From assembly GCA_947259405.1 (NCBI GenBank), contig CAMYLY010000002.1, forward strand, positions 1-64,000: DNA of 64,000 bases, given 5' to 3'. Made by a program: the position numbers and the translations under genes. Source of the stretch: an uncultured Gemmatimonadales bacterium (GTDB taxonomy: Bacteria > Gemmatimonadota > Gemmatimonadetes > Gemmatimonadales > GWC2-71-9). The notes under the pieces were generated by a model that was not told where the DNA came from, made no database searches, and was given only the letters and a program-made list of their open reading frames with translations. Of the stretch, positions 18,640-26,372 are shown piece by piece; the first letter of the stretch is position 1, and every line of letters begins with the position of its first letter.

Positions 18640-18648
18640 GGATAACCT

Positions 18649-18660
18649 CTGCAGCTGCAG
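18649..18660. promoter_or_regulatory. Perfect 12-base palindrome upstream of exporter operon
   Basis: CTGCAGCTGCAG is its own reverse complement and ends 9 bases upstream of the fusion-protein ATG, touching its Shine-Dalgarno. It could be an operator or a translational hairpin; no second copy was noticed. Confidence 0.3.
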
Positions 18661-18759
18661 GAACTTCGAGATGCTAGGTACTACGCGAGGGGCCCATGGG
18701 AGTTTCACGCGGGCGGTTGAGTGGCTGGGCAGTCCCTACCCGCTACGCCGCCCAACCGG

Positions 18760-19830
18760 TCACGCGCCCCGGATCAGCTCCACCACCATGTCGCCCATGG
18801 CGTCTGTGGCTATCCCGCTTCGCGCGTCGGCGGACTTGACCTTCCCGCTCTTGAGCAAGGTCTCCATGGCGGTATCAATCCTCTTGGCCGCGGCGTTTTC
18901 TCCCAAGAAGTCGAGCATCATTGATGCGGACGCGATGGCGCCGAGCGGACAGGCGATGTTCTTGCCGGTGTATTTCGGGGCCGATCCGTGAATAGGCTCG
19001 AACATCGATGTCTGTCCAGGATGAATATTACCGGACGCGGCGATCCCCATGCCCCCCTGCAGCATCGCCCCGAGGTCCGTGATGATGTCGCCAAACAAGT
19101 TCGTGGTGACGATCACGTCGAACCACTCGGGATTCTTGATCATCCACATGCAGCAGGCGTCGACGTACGCGTGGTCCCGCTCGATCTCCGGGTAGTCTTC
19201 CGCAACATGATGGTAGGCGCGTTCCCAGATGTCATGCGGGCGCACGGCGTTGTGTTTGTCGACCAAGGTAACGCGACCCGGTCGGCCCATCGTCTTCCCC
19301 TCGTGCGCAAGCTCGAAGCCGTATCGACACGCTCGCTCGCACCCCTTCCACGTGTACACCCCGTTCACGATTGCCACCTCATCCGGCGTGTTCTTCTTGA
19401 GATGCCCGCCGATCTGCGAGTACATGCCCTCGGTGTTCTCACGCACGACAACAAAATCGATGTCTGCGGGCTTCTTGTTCTTTAGTGGACACAGGTGGTC
19501 TGCAAAGAGTTTGATGGGGCGGAGGTTGATATACAGATCCAGCCCGAATCGCAGTCCGAGTATGACCGAACGCTCGACCAGTCCCGGCTCGACGTCGGGA
19601 TGACCGATAGCACCGAGCAGGACGGCGTCGAGCGTCCGCCACTCATCGATGACGTCGTCGGAGACGAGTTCCTTCGTCTTGAGGTAGTAGTCCCCACTGT
19701 ACGGATAGTCGACGAGATCGTACGTGAACCCTTCGATCTCCGCCACCGCGGCAAGAGCCTTGAGAGCCTCTTCTGTCACCTCCGGCCCAATGCCATCCCC
19801 TCCCAATACACCGATCGTGTACGACGTCAT
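18760..19830 (-). CDS. leuB: Isopropylmalate/isocitrate-type dehydrogenase
   Basis: A 356-residue beta-decarboxylating dehydrogenase. Motifs: GGDGIGPEV at the N-terminus, [28 protein letters not shown] (metal-binding Asp) and [17 protein letters not shown]. It oxidatively decarboxylates a 2-hydroxy acid with NAD. 3-Isopropylmalate dehydrogenase is the default reading, but the family includes tartrate and homoisocitrate enzymes and no leuA/C/D is nearby, so the symbol is provisional. A Shine-Dalgarno AGGAAG precedes the ATG at 19830. It stands alone, 120 bases upstream of the exporter operon. Confidence 0.85.
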   Translation of the reverse strand: MTSYTIGVLGGDGIGPEVTEEALKALAAVAEIEGFTYDLVDYPYSGDYYLKTKELVSDDVIDEWRTLDAVLLGAIGHPDVEPGLVERSVILGLRFGLDLYINLRPIKLFADHLCPLKNKKPADIDFVVVRENTEGMYSQIGGHLKKNTPDEVAIVNGVYTWKGCERACRYGFELAHEGKTMGRPGRVTLVDKHNAVRPHDIWERAYHHVAEDYPEIERDHAYVDACCMWMIKNPEWFDVIVTTNLFGDIITDLGAMLQGGMGIAASGNIHPGQTSMFEPIHGSAPKYTGKNIACPLGAIASASMMLDFLGENAAAKRIDTAMETLLKSGKVKSADARSGIATDAMGDMVVELIRGA

Positions 19831-19885
19831 TAGGGTTCTTCCTGGATTGGTCAGGGTGGAAAGCTAGTACGTAGATGGTGCAGAT

Positions 19886-19928
19886 GGGACAGGTGGACAG
19901 GTGGACAGGTGGGACAGGTGGGACAGGT
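19886..19928. repeat. Tandem repeat of (G)GGACAGGT
   Basis: Five contiguous 8-9 base units (GGGACAGGT, GGACAGGT, GGACAGGT, GGGACAGGT, GGGACAGGT) lie between leuB and the CPBP gene. The unit resembles the ACAGAAGGG variant of the array at 14268-14310, so these may belong to one class of intergenic G-rich nonamer repeats. Confidence 0.85.
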
Positions 19929-19940
19929 TTGCTGAGAGGA

Positions 19941-20594
19941 TCAGGTGGCGCCACGGTCGTCAAGTCGCTTCGACACGAACACGGACGCAACGACGGCCAG
20001 AAGAATCGCGATCAGTACCCAGCCCATTTGGTTGTCGAGTCCTGGGGCGACCACTTCAACCCACTTGATGAATGCATTGAACGTGGCGTGCATGATGGCG
20101 ACGATCAGCACCGACCCTCCCGATCCGTTGTACATCCATGTCGCAACGATGGCCATGGCCACCGTAAATACGGTCAGGACGATCGCCCCGCCCACGCCGT
20201 ATGCCGGAATGTGCCACGCGCCATGCAGCAGGCCGATGATGACACTGGCGTGAAGCGGGCCAACTCGCGCTTGGAGCACCGGAAGCAGAAAGCCACGCCA
20301 GCCAAGCTCTTCTCCGACTCCACCCCCCGCGAAGAATCGCACCGCCATGAGACTCGCGAGGGATGCGATCGTGTCTGGGAAAGTCCACTGCGCTGTCTCG
20401 ACGCCGGAACCACCCAGCGCCGTATACATCGCGATGGCAAGGCCGAACACGACAATCGGACCAGCCAGTGCGATCGCATACCAGAATGGAGATATCCTCC
20501 AGTGGACCGTCCGCCGCAGCAGGTCCCAAATCCCATCGCTGCCCCGCAGGGCTGCGGTGGCGATCAGACCGGCGAGGCTCGGACCGAACTTCAT
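19941..20594 (-). CDS. CPBP-family intramembrane metalloprotease
   Basis: A 217-residue multi-pass membrane protein from the ATG at 20594. It has the CPBP/Abi motif EELGWRGFLLP (paired Glu plus Arg), then HGAWHIP and a later HATFNAF-type His, so the four conserved CPBP motifs are present. The frame stays open upstream to about 20741 and encodes another clear membrane helix (DPAILFVLLAFGITWGAFAI) that relatives normally have, but that stretch holds no ATG, GTG or TTG, only a CTG at 20741 next to the upstream gene's stop. The true protein may therefore be longer. The role in prenyl-protein processing or immunity is not deducible. Confidence 0.82.
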   Translation of the reverse strand: MKFGPSLAGLIATAALRGSDGIWDLLRRTVHWRISPFWYAIALAGPIVVFGLAIAMYTALGGSGVETAQWTFPDTIASLASLMAVRFFAGGGVGEELGWRGFLLPVLQARVGPLHASVIIGLLHGAWHIPAYGVGGAIVLTVFTVAMAIVATWMYNGSGGSVLIVAIMHATFNAFIKWVEVVAPGLDNQMGWVLIAILLAVVASVFVSKRLDDRGAT

Positions 20595-20737
20595 GACCAG
20601 GGTGAGTGGATACTCCAGCGCCGTGTCGCGGAACCCGAAGCGGATAGCAAACGCGCCCCAAGTGATGCCGAAGGCCAGCAGGACGAACAGTATCGCCGGA
20701 TCGAGCCCTGACCGTCCTGCGTTTTCCTGCGTGCTGA

Positions 20738-22120
20738 TCAGCTCTCGAGCTTCCCGAAGAGGTTGTTGAATGCTTCCGCCAAGGTAGGATGTGCAAACGT
20801 GGCATCGCGCAACACCGTATATGGCAACCCACCCATCATCGCGATCTGAAGCATCGACATGAGCTCACCGCCTTCGATGCCGAGAATGGCAACGCCCACG
20901 ATCTTCTGCGTGTCCAGGTCTATGACGGCTTTCATGATGCCCCTGGATTCGTCCATCTCGAGAGCGCGTGCCACCGAGCTCATGGGCATCGACGCCACCG
21001 CCACATTGAGCCCCGCCTCTCGCGCGGCGGCCTCCGTCATCCCAACTCGGCCGAGTTGTGGATCGGTGAACACCGTGTACGGCACGAACCGATTGCGCGT
21101 GCTTGCATCGCCGTTCTCGAGCAGATTCGCTCGCAGGATCCGGTAGTCGTCGTAGGCGATGTGGGTGAATGCGGGTCCACCCTTCACATCGCCAATCACA
21201 TAGATGCCGGGAACGTCGGTCTCGAGCTTCTCATTCACCGGAATGAAGCCTCGACCATCGGATGTGACTCCCGTGGCCTCGAGATCCAGCATGTCCGTGT
21301 TCGGTCGACGGCCAACCGCAACCAGGAGATGCGACCCACGCAGGTCCTTCAAAGCTCCACCTTGCTCCACCGTCACGGCTACGTCGCCAGTCGTCCCCAA
21401 TATCTTGGTCGCCTTTGCACCGAGCTCCACGATGATGCCGTCACCGAGCAGCACATCTCGCAGCGCACCGCAAACATCCGGGTCCTCCCTCGGCGCCAAC
21501 CGCTCCCGCATTTCGACCACAGTCACCTGTGCTCCGAACCGGCGAAACATCTGGCCGAACTCCAAACCGATAAACCCACCACCAAGCACGATCAGGTGGT
21601 CAGGGACCTGATCGAGCTCCATGATCAAGGTGGAGTCGAGATACGATGTCTCTGACAAACCGGGAATCCGAGGAATCAGCGGCCGTAGGCCCGTGTTGAT
21701 CACGATGGTGTCGGCCTCGAGCATTCGTTCCCCTCCATCGTTGAGCGCGACCGTAACCTCCTTACGCCCGGTAAACCGTCCTTCCCCCATGATGAGCTCG
21801 AGCTTCTCCCATCGTTCGAGGCCTTTGCGACTCCCGGCGGACCAGCTTTCGACGATCGCGCGTTTGCGCTGCCGCACCGTGCCCTGATCGACGTCGACCG
21901 GCCCGGTGTTCACACCGTAATCGGCGGCGCGACCGGCGAGGTAGGCGACCCGGGCGCTTGCTGCCATGGTCTTGGTTGGAGTACATCCGACATTCACGCA
22001 TGAGCCTCCAACATGCTCGCGCTCGATGATGGCGGTCTTCCAGCCTGCGCCAGCCATGCGGCCTGCGAGGGGTCCCCCACCCTGACCAGTGCCAATCACA
22101 ATTGCATCAAAGTGTTCCAT
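20738..22120 (-). CDS. Mercuric-reductase-like FAD/NAD(P) disulfide oxidoreductase
   Basis: A 460-residue class I pyridine nucleotide-disulfide oxidoreductase. FAD motif AIVIGTGQGGGPLA, redox pair CVNVGC (C41, C46), NAD(P) motif VLGGGFIGLEFGQ, second FAD motif IYVIGDVKGGPAFTHIA, and a C-terminal dimerisation domain with the HPT triad (ATFAHPTLAE). It lacks the N-terminal metal-binding domain and C-terminal Cys pair of true mercuric reductase, so mercury reduction is not supported. Dihydrolipoamide-dehydrogenase-like or generic disulfide reductase activity is more likely. Its stop adjoins the possible extended CPBP start. Confidence 0.9.
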   Translation of the reverse strand: MEHFDAIVIGTGQGGGPLAGRMAGAGWKTAIIEREHVGGSCVNVGCTPTKTMAASARVAYLAGRAADYGVNTGPVDVDQGTVRQRKRAIVESWSAGSRKGLERWEKLELIMGEGRFTGRKEVTVALNDGGERMLEADTIVINTGLRPLIPRIPGLSETSYLDSTLIMELDQVPDHLIVLGGGFIGLEFGQMFRRFGAQVTVVEMRERLAPREDPDVCGALRDVLLGDGIIVELGAKATKILGTTGDVAVTVEQGGALKDLRGSHLLVAVGRRPNTDMLDLEATGVTSDGRGFIPVNEKLETDVPGIYVIGDVKGGPAFTHIAYDDYRILRANLLENGDASTRNRFVPYTVFTDPQLGRVGMTEAAAREAGLNVAVASMPMSSVARALEMDESRGIMKAVIDLDTQKIVGVAILGIEGGELMSMLQIAMMGGLPYTVLRDATFAHPTLAEAFNNLFGKLES

Positions 22121-22163
22121 AATTCGGGATTCCTCTCAGGGTTGGTTCATGGACCAAACGACA

Positions 22164-22192
22164 AAGGACCGAGGAAAGATCGCCCGGTCCTT
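22164..22192 (-). terminator. Rho-independent-like terminator of the MBL-fold gene
   Basis: On the minus strand an 8-bp stem AAGGACCG/CGGTCCTT with a 13-base loop is followed by TTGTCGTTT. It lies 28 bases beyond the stop of the hydrolase gene at 22220, between it and the reductase gene. Confidence 0.5.
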
Positions 22193-22219
22193 CGCGTCAC
22201 TTGGTATGTGTTTCTCGGA

Positions 22220-23116
22220 CTAGTTACCTACCACCGCCTGGTACATCGCTCGGACAAAGCGTTCTGAGTTTCCCGTGAAGGATCCATCGAACGCGGCCGT
22301 CGGGTTCGCGGCAACCACCGCGTCTTCGCTCATACCCTGCCGCACTAATCGTTCAACATTGCTCCGGACACCAACAAGCATGTCGCGGTAGGATTGCAGA
22401 TCATCAGGCGTTGCGAGGTCGCCGTGACCTGGAATGATCTTCGATTGGCTGTTTGCGTGCGCCAATATCCGATTCGCAGCGGCAATCACGCCATCGGCAT
22501 GCCCACCACTGCCGACGTCGATGAACGGGTAGCGTCCGTTGAAGAACACGTCGCCCATGTGAAAGACGTTCGCACCGGCGAAGTGTATGATGGCGTCACC
22601 GTCGGTATGCGCCGGATCGACGTGGAACGCGTGAATCTCGTCGTCATTCCAATAGAACGTGAGCAAACTCGTAAACGTGACCACGGGGAGTGCGCCAGCG
22701 GGGGCCTGCGCGCTCCGTCCCACGAGATCCTTGAACTCGGCTGGGTTCATCCGTTTCCGAACGTTCTCGTGCGCCACGATCAGCGCGCCAGCCTGTCCCA
22801 TGTTCTCGTTCCCGCCCGTGTGGTCACCATGCCAATGGGTGTTCAGTACGAACTTGACCGGCTCATCGGTGACCTCCCGAATGGCCACGAGAATGCGTTC
22901 GGTGAGCGGGGCATACTGGTCGTCGATCACGAACGCACCGTCCTCGCCCACGTGGAGCCCGATGTTACCACCCCTCCCCGTGACCATATACACCCCGCCC
23001 GCCACATGCGTCGCGCTGATCTGGACGTTCGAAAAATCCTGCTGGGCGCTCGCGGGAGTGGACATGACTACGAGAAACGCGGTGGTGACGGGGAGTAACG
23101 CAATCCGCATCCGCAA
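22220..23116 (-). CDS. Secreted metallo-beta-lactamase-fold hydrolase
   Basis: A 298-residue exported protein with a classical signal peptide ending in ASAQQ. Zinc site: THWHGDHTGG (HxHxDH), a DPAHTDGDA histidine, HMGD and PGHG. The fold covers class B lactamases, quorum-quenching lactonases and glyoxalase II-type enzymes; the HTDGD region and the signal peptide resemble periplasmic subclass-B-like or SoxH-like hydrolases. The substrate is not assigned, so it should not be read as a resistance gene. Shine-Dalgarno GGAGGT precedes the ATG. The propeller gene upstream is 31 bases away and probably cotranscribed. Confidence 0.9.
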   Translation of the reverse strand: MRMRIALLPVTTAFLVVMSTPASAQQDFSNVQISATHVAGGVYMVTGRGGNIGLHVGEDGAFVIDDQYAPLTERILVAIREVTDEPVKFVLNTHWHGDHTGGNENMGQAGALIVAHENVRKRMNPAEFKDLVGRSAQAPAGALPVVTFTSLLTFYWNDDEIHAFHVDPAHTDGDAIIHFAGANVFHMGDVFFNGRYPFIDVGSGGHADGVIAAANRILAHANSQSKIIPGHGDLATPDDLQSYRDMLVGVRSNVERLVRQGMSEDAVVAANPTAAFDGSFTGNSERFVRAMYQAVVGN

Positions 23117-23147
23117 CCTCCAATGTGTGAATGATTGCGCTCAGTCG

Positions 23148-24182
23148 TTACGGGAGGACGGCTCGACCAATCGTATTAGCATCCGCTCCAAACCAAATCG
23201 ATCGCGTGGGAGCGTGATAGTACGCGTGTCGCACCGTGCCTGGGCCACTGTCCAGCCCGGTCGACGATACAAATTCCTGCGTCTTCGAGTCGAACCCGAC
23301 GAGTTGGACCGGCAAGTTGCGCTTGCCTTCGAAGAACCACAAGCGATCTCGATCGTCGACGACAAGCGCATAAGGGCGTGACTCGGCGCCGCCTGGCGCT
23401 GCCCACTCGCTAAACCGGCGCGACTCCGGATCGAACCGACCCAGCATGCCCTCGGCGAAATCCACATACCACACGTGCCCATCTGACGTGATGGCGATGC
23501 GACGCGGGCGAGCCCCTGGCCTCGGTAACTCAATTTCTTCGAGAGCCATCGTTGCTGGATCGACGGTGGCAAGCTTGTTCGTGCCGAAGAGCACAATCCA
23601 CGGCCGGATCATGGCCCGATCCATCACAATGCCATAGGGACGGGCGCGCGGCGTCGGAACTTGAACGAGTTGCACCTCGCGCGTGGCCACATTGAGTTTG
23701 CCGACATAGTTGGAGTTCTGGGCGGTAAACCAGATGTCGCCATTCGTATCCCACACGAGTGTGTGCGGGTCACGGACGTTGGGGTCCGGCATCGCGATCT
23801 TGGCCATTTCTCGCGTGTCCGGATCCAAGCGGCCGATATGGCTATCACGATTCCCCGCGTACCACACGATGCCATCCTCGTCGATGATCAAATTGTGTGG
23901 ATGTGCGCTGGGTGGCAGATCATAGCGTTCGAACACGCCGGTCTCAGGGTCCAGCGAGCCGATGTAGTTTCCCGATTGCCCGCAGAAGAACACACGGCCA
24001 TCGGGATGCACGTAAGGATCACGGGGCCTCGTGCGCTCCCTGCCCGTTGTCGGAAACTCATCGAACAGATTCCCAGCCTGGTCCATCTTGATCGGCACTG
24101 GCCACTCGGTGATCTGTGGATCTGTGGGTCCGGCCCCTACTCCCATCATGAGAATGGCAATGACAAAGGAGATGAATCTCAT
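23148..24182 (-). CDS. Vgb-like (streptogramin-lyase-like) beta-propeller protein
   Basis: A 344-residue secreted or periplasmic protein. The ATG at 24182 follows GAGGAGG at good spacing and yields a short hydrophobic signal (RFISFVIAILMMGVGAG), so the longer frame to 24206 is unlikely. The body consists of repeated propeller blades (GSLDPETGVFERYDLP, IGRLDPDTREMAKIAMP, LGRFDPESRRFSEWAAP). Virginiamycin B lyase has this fold, but most members are of unknown function and the lyase residues were not verified. It is probably in an operon with the metallo-hydrolase. Confidence 0.82.
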   Translation of the reverse strand: MRFISFVIAILMMGVGAGPTDPQITEWPVPIKMDQAGNLFDEFPTTGRERTRPRDPYVHPDGRVFFCGQSGNYIGSLDPETGVFERYDLPPSAHPHNLIIDEDGIVWYAGNRDSHIGRLDPDTREMAKIAMPDPNVRDPHTLVWDTNGDIWFTAQNSNYVGKLNVATREVQLVQVPTPRARPYGIVMDRAMIRPWIVLFGTNKLATVDPATMALEEIELPRPGARPRRIAITSDGHVWYVDFAEGMLGRFDPESRRFSEWAAPGGAESRPYALVVDDRDRLWFFEGKRNLPVQLVGFDSKTQEFVSSTGLDSGPGTVRHAYYHAPTRSIWFGADANTIGRAVLP

Positions 24183-24316
24183 GGTGTGCCCTCCTCGCTC
24201 GGACAAAGGGATCCGCCAGCACGTGCGCGAACCAGGGCTAGGAAATTGACCTTCGGAGCTATCCCTTCGCTAGGGTGCACTTGCTCCAACATCGATCGGC
24301 GCACACCTTGTTGCCC

Positions 24317-24610
24317 ATGCGAAAAGGCACCGAAGCAGTTGGAAACACCATGGCGCTTGTGGGCTTCGCGGGATTCATCATCTCGGCGCTCACGATGGTC
24401 GTTCTCTACGTCACCACTGTGACCAGTGCACTGGGATTCTGGGGCCTGTTGGTGGGGGTCATCAGCTCACCTGCTGCAGCGTTCTTTCCCTTCCTCGACT
24501 GGCTCGTTGAGGGGAGGCCGTCAACGCTCTACGTAGCGATCTGGAGTGCCGGCGTGGCCGGAATGGTGGTGAGTATGTGGTGGAAGTGGTGGTCGGAGCA
24601 TCACGACTGA
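24317..24610 (+). CDS. Small inner-membrane protein, unknown
   Basis: A 97-residue hydrophobic protein with about three membrane helices (ALVGFAGFIISALTMVVLYV, GLLVGVISSPAAAFFPFLDW, LYVAIWSAGVAGMVVSMW). The ATG at 24317 is favoured over 24275 because it gives the natural start MRKGTEAVG. A TTGACC box at 24246-24251 could be a -35 element, but no good -10 follows. It is divergent from the propeller gene and ends 9 bases before the convergent flavoprotein stop. No family is recognised; similar small proteins occur widely beside transport or sensing genes. Confidence 0.6.
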   Translation: MRKGTEAVGNTMALVGFAGFIISALTMVVLYVTTVTSALGFWGLLVGVISSPAAAFFPFLDWLVEGRPSTLYVAIWSAGVAGMVVSMWWKWWSEHHD

Positions 24611-24619
24611 GCGAGCAGC

Positions 24620-25819
24620 TCACGACCGCTCCGACCCATGTGCTCGAGCAGCCTCCAACCCGTGCCGCATGCGAACCTCCGGTCGCCATCGGAACTTCTT
24701 CTCGAGTGAATGGGAGACACCCTCTACCGTCTCGGCAATCAGTCCTCCCAACACCGGGGCAAACTTGAATCCGTGCCCACTGCCACCGCTCGCGACCGTG
24801 AGGCCGTCACGCTCAGGATCCCGAGCTATCCAGAAGTCTTCGTCCTGCGTGTCCGTATAGAGGCAAAGACGGGTGTAGGTGATCGTCGCGTCGGCCAGCG
24901 CCGGGAACGTGGCGCGGAGGAAGTCGCGCAGGCGAGTTTCGTCATGCATCGACACGGCTCGCGGATCGTCCGCGCCGACGCGACGCCCAGGCCCATGATT
25001 GGCCACCTTGACCACCCCGCTCCGGTGAAGTGGGAACCCATAAAACCCAGTCTTTGAAACATCGGCCGTGAAGGTCGGGAAGCGGCTCGCTTCAAATGGC
25101 GCCGGGTCACGCGGCTTCAGGTGAAAGACCGGATGGCCAGTTGGCTGGAGACATTCCTGCGGTAGGCCAACGATGCCGGCGGTCCAGACTCCTGCGGCGA
25201 TGACAACCTCATCCGCGTGGATTGGCGCCCCGTCACGACCGACGACCCCAACGACCCGCCCGTTGCGCTCGATGACGTGGTCCGCCCCGATTGCGCCCCG
25301 AACATCGACGCCCTCCTGCCGCGCCCAGGTCGTGAGTGCCCGCACGACGTCTCCGCTTTCCGCAAACCCACCTTTCTCGTGGTAGAAGCCATCGATGTGC
25401 CGCTCCGCGTTCCACGCCGGGAACCGCGTCGCCACGCGGTCTGGCGTCATTCGCTCGGGGGAATGCTGTCGTTGTTGTAGCAGCCGGTAGCTTTCGAACT
25501 CGAATGTTCCGGGAACCATCGGCTCACGACTTAGCATGAGCACGCCCGTTTCGTGGTAGAGGGGCCGTCCCTCCTCCTCACGCCAACGCTCATTCCAGGT
25601 CAGCCATCCTTCGCGTGCCTCTTCGGCGAGACGCATGTACGCCACGTCCGGGCCATATTCCATGCGGATGACCTTCGAGATATCAGTCGATGCCGCCAGT
25701 GGATGGGGAATCGGGCCAGGATCGAGCAGCATGACGTCCCAACCACGACGGCGCAGCTCGAGCGCGGCAGTCGCTCCAAAGACGCCTGCACCGACGACGA
25801 TCACACTTCTATCCGTCAA
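24620..25819 (-). CDS. DAO-family flavoprotein, sarcosine-oxidase-like
   Basis: A 399-residue FAD-dependent amine oxidase/dehydrogenase. The N-terminal dinucleotide motif VIVVGAGVFGATAALEL, the STDISKVIRMEYG segment typical of monomeric sarcosine oxidase and N-methyltryptophan oxidase (covalent-FAD branch), and the C-terminal ASGGSGHGFKFAPVLGG motif are present. Such enzymes demethylate N-methyl amino acids and yield formaldehyde or a C1 unit. This is metabolically compatible with the GcvT-like cluster at 7903-14268, a link that is inference only. The gene stands alone, convergent with the small membrane protein. Confidence 0.88.
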   Translation of the reverse strand: MTDRSVIVVGAGVFGATAALELRRRGWDVMLLDPGPIPHPLAASTDISKVIRMEYGPDVAYMRLAEEAREGWLTWNERWREEEGRPLYHETGVLMLSREPMVPGTFEFESYRLLQQRQHSPERMTPDRVATRFPAWNAERHIDGFYHEKGGFAESGDVVRALTTWARQEGVDVRGAIGADHVIERNGRVVGVVGRDGAPIHADEVVIAAGVWTAGIVGLPQECLQPTGHPVFHLKPRDPAPFEASRFPTFTADVSKTGFYGFPLHRSGVVKVANHGPGRRVGADDPRAVSMHDETRLRDFLRATFPALADATITYTRLCLYTDTQDEDFWIARDPERDGLTVASGGSGHGFKFAPVLGGLIAETVEGVSHSLEKKFRWRPEVRMRHGLEAARAHGSERS

Positions 25820-25910
25820 ACGACCCCCTCGAACTCAAAAGAAAGATGTCCATGAAGCAAGGCCGTGCAACGCACCTGACACTTTCTTCCTCCTCTCGCG
25901 TAGAGAGGAC

Positions 25911-26372
25911 ATGGATGGAAAACGCGATCCGCGCTATTCTCGAACCGTCGGTGACCCGCCGTTCTCGGGCCGGCGCTATGTGCGGGACGGTAAGGTTCGC
26001 ATCGAGTGGCGCGAAGGTGGAGTGCGGCGATCCCAGACGGTCGGGCCCAACACGGCCGCGAACCGTCAACAAGCCGATCAAATCCTCGAGGAGATTCTCT
26101 CGACCATGACTGATGAACAAGAAGTACACACCAACGACGCTGCATCGGACGATGAGTCCACGGAATCCCACGGATTCCACTTCGTGCTCCCTGAACCAGT
26201 TCGCCAGGGCGCGGTCTTCCTGATGGACAAAGCAGACGACGTGGCCGATTGGATCGAAGAGGGCATTGGTCGTCTGTGGTCAACACCAGGACAAGGCGAC
26301 GACGTGGAAGAGGCCGAAGTCACGGAAGTCACAGATGTCGACGAACAGAACGAAGACGACGCTGAGGACTAG
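25911..26372 (+). CDS. Small acidic protein, unknown
   Basis: A 153-residue protein. The start is placed at the ATG at 25911, with GAGAGGA just upstream. It has a basic, Gly/Arg-rich N-terminal third (RRYVRDGKVRIEWREGG), a central helix (QQADQILEEILS), an amphipathic segment around FLMDKADDVADWIEEGIGRLW and a strongly acidic C-terminal tail (about 25 residues, mostly D/E/V/T). There is no signal peptide or known domain. The charge split suggests a nucleic-acid or partner-binding protein, but this is speculative. Its TAG abuts the stop of the convergent cytochrome/TPR gene with no gap. Confidence 0.6.
   Translation: MDGKRDPRYSRTVGDPPFSGRRYVRDGKVRIEWREGGVRRSQTVGPNTAANRQQADQILEEILSTMTDEQEVHTNDAASDDESTESHGFHFVLPEPVRQGAVFLMDKADDVADWIEEGIGRLWSTPGQGDDVEEAEVTEVTDVDEQNEDDAED

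Noticed and set aside
18760-19830. Leucine biosynthesis operon
   Set aside because: No leuA, leuC or leuD nearby; the dehydrogenase stands alone.
20738-22120. Mercuric reductase
   Set aside because: Lacks the N-terminal mercury-binding domain and the C-terminal Cys pair; kept as mercuric-reductase-like only.
22220-24182. Antibiotic resistance genes (beta-lactamase and streptogramin lyase)
   Set aside because: Only the folds match. Both families are mostly non-resistance proteins and no resistance residue or context was verified.
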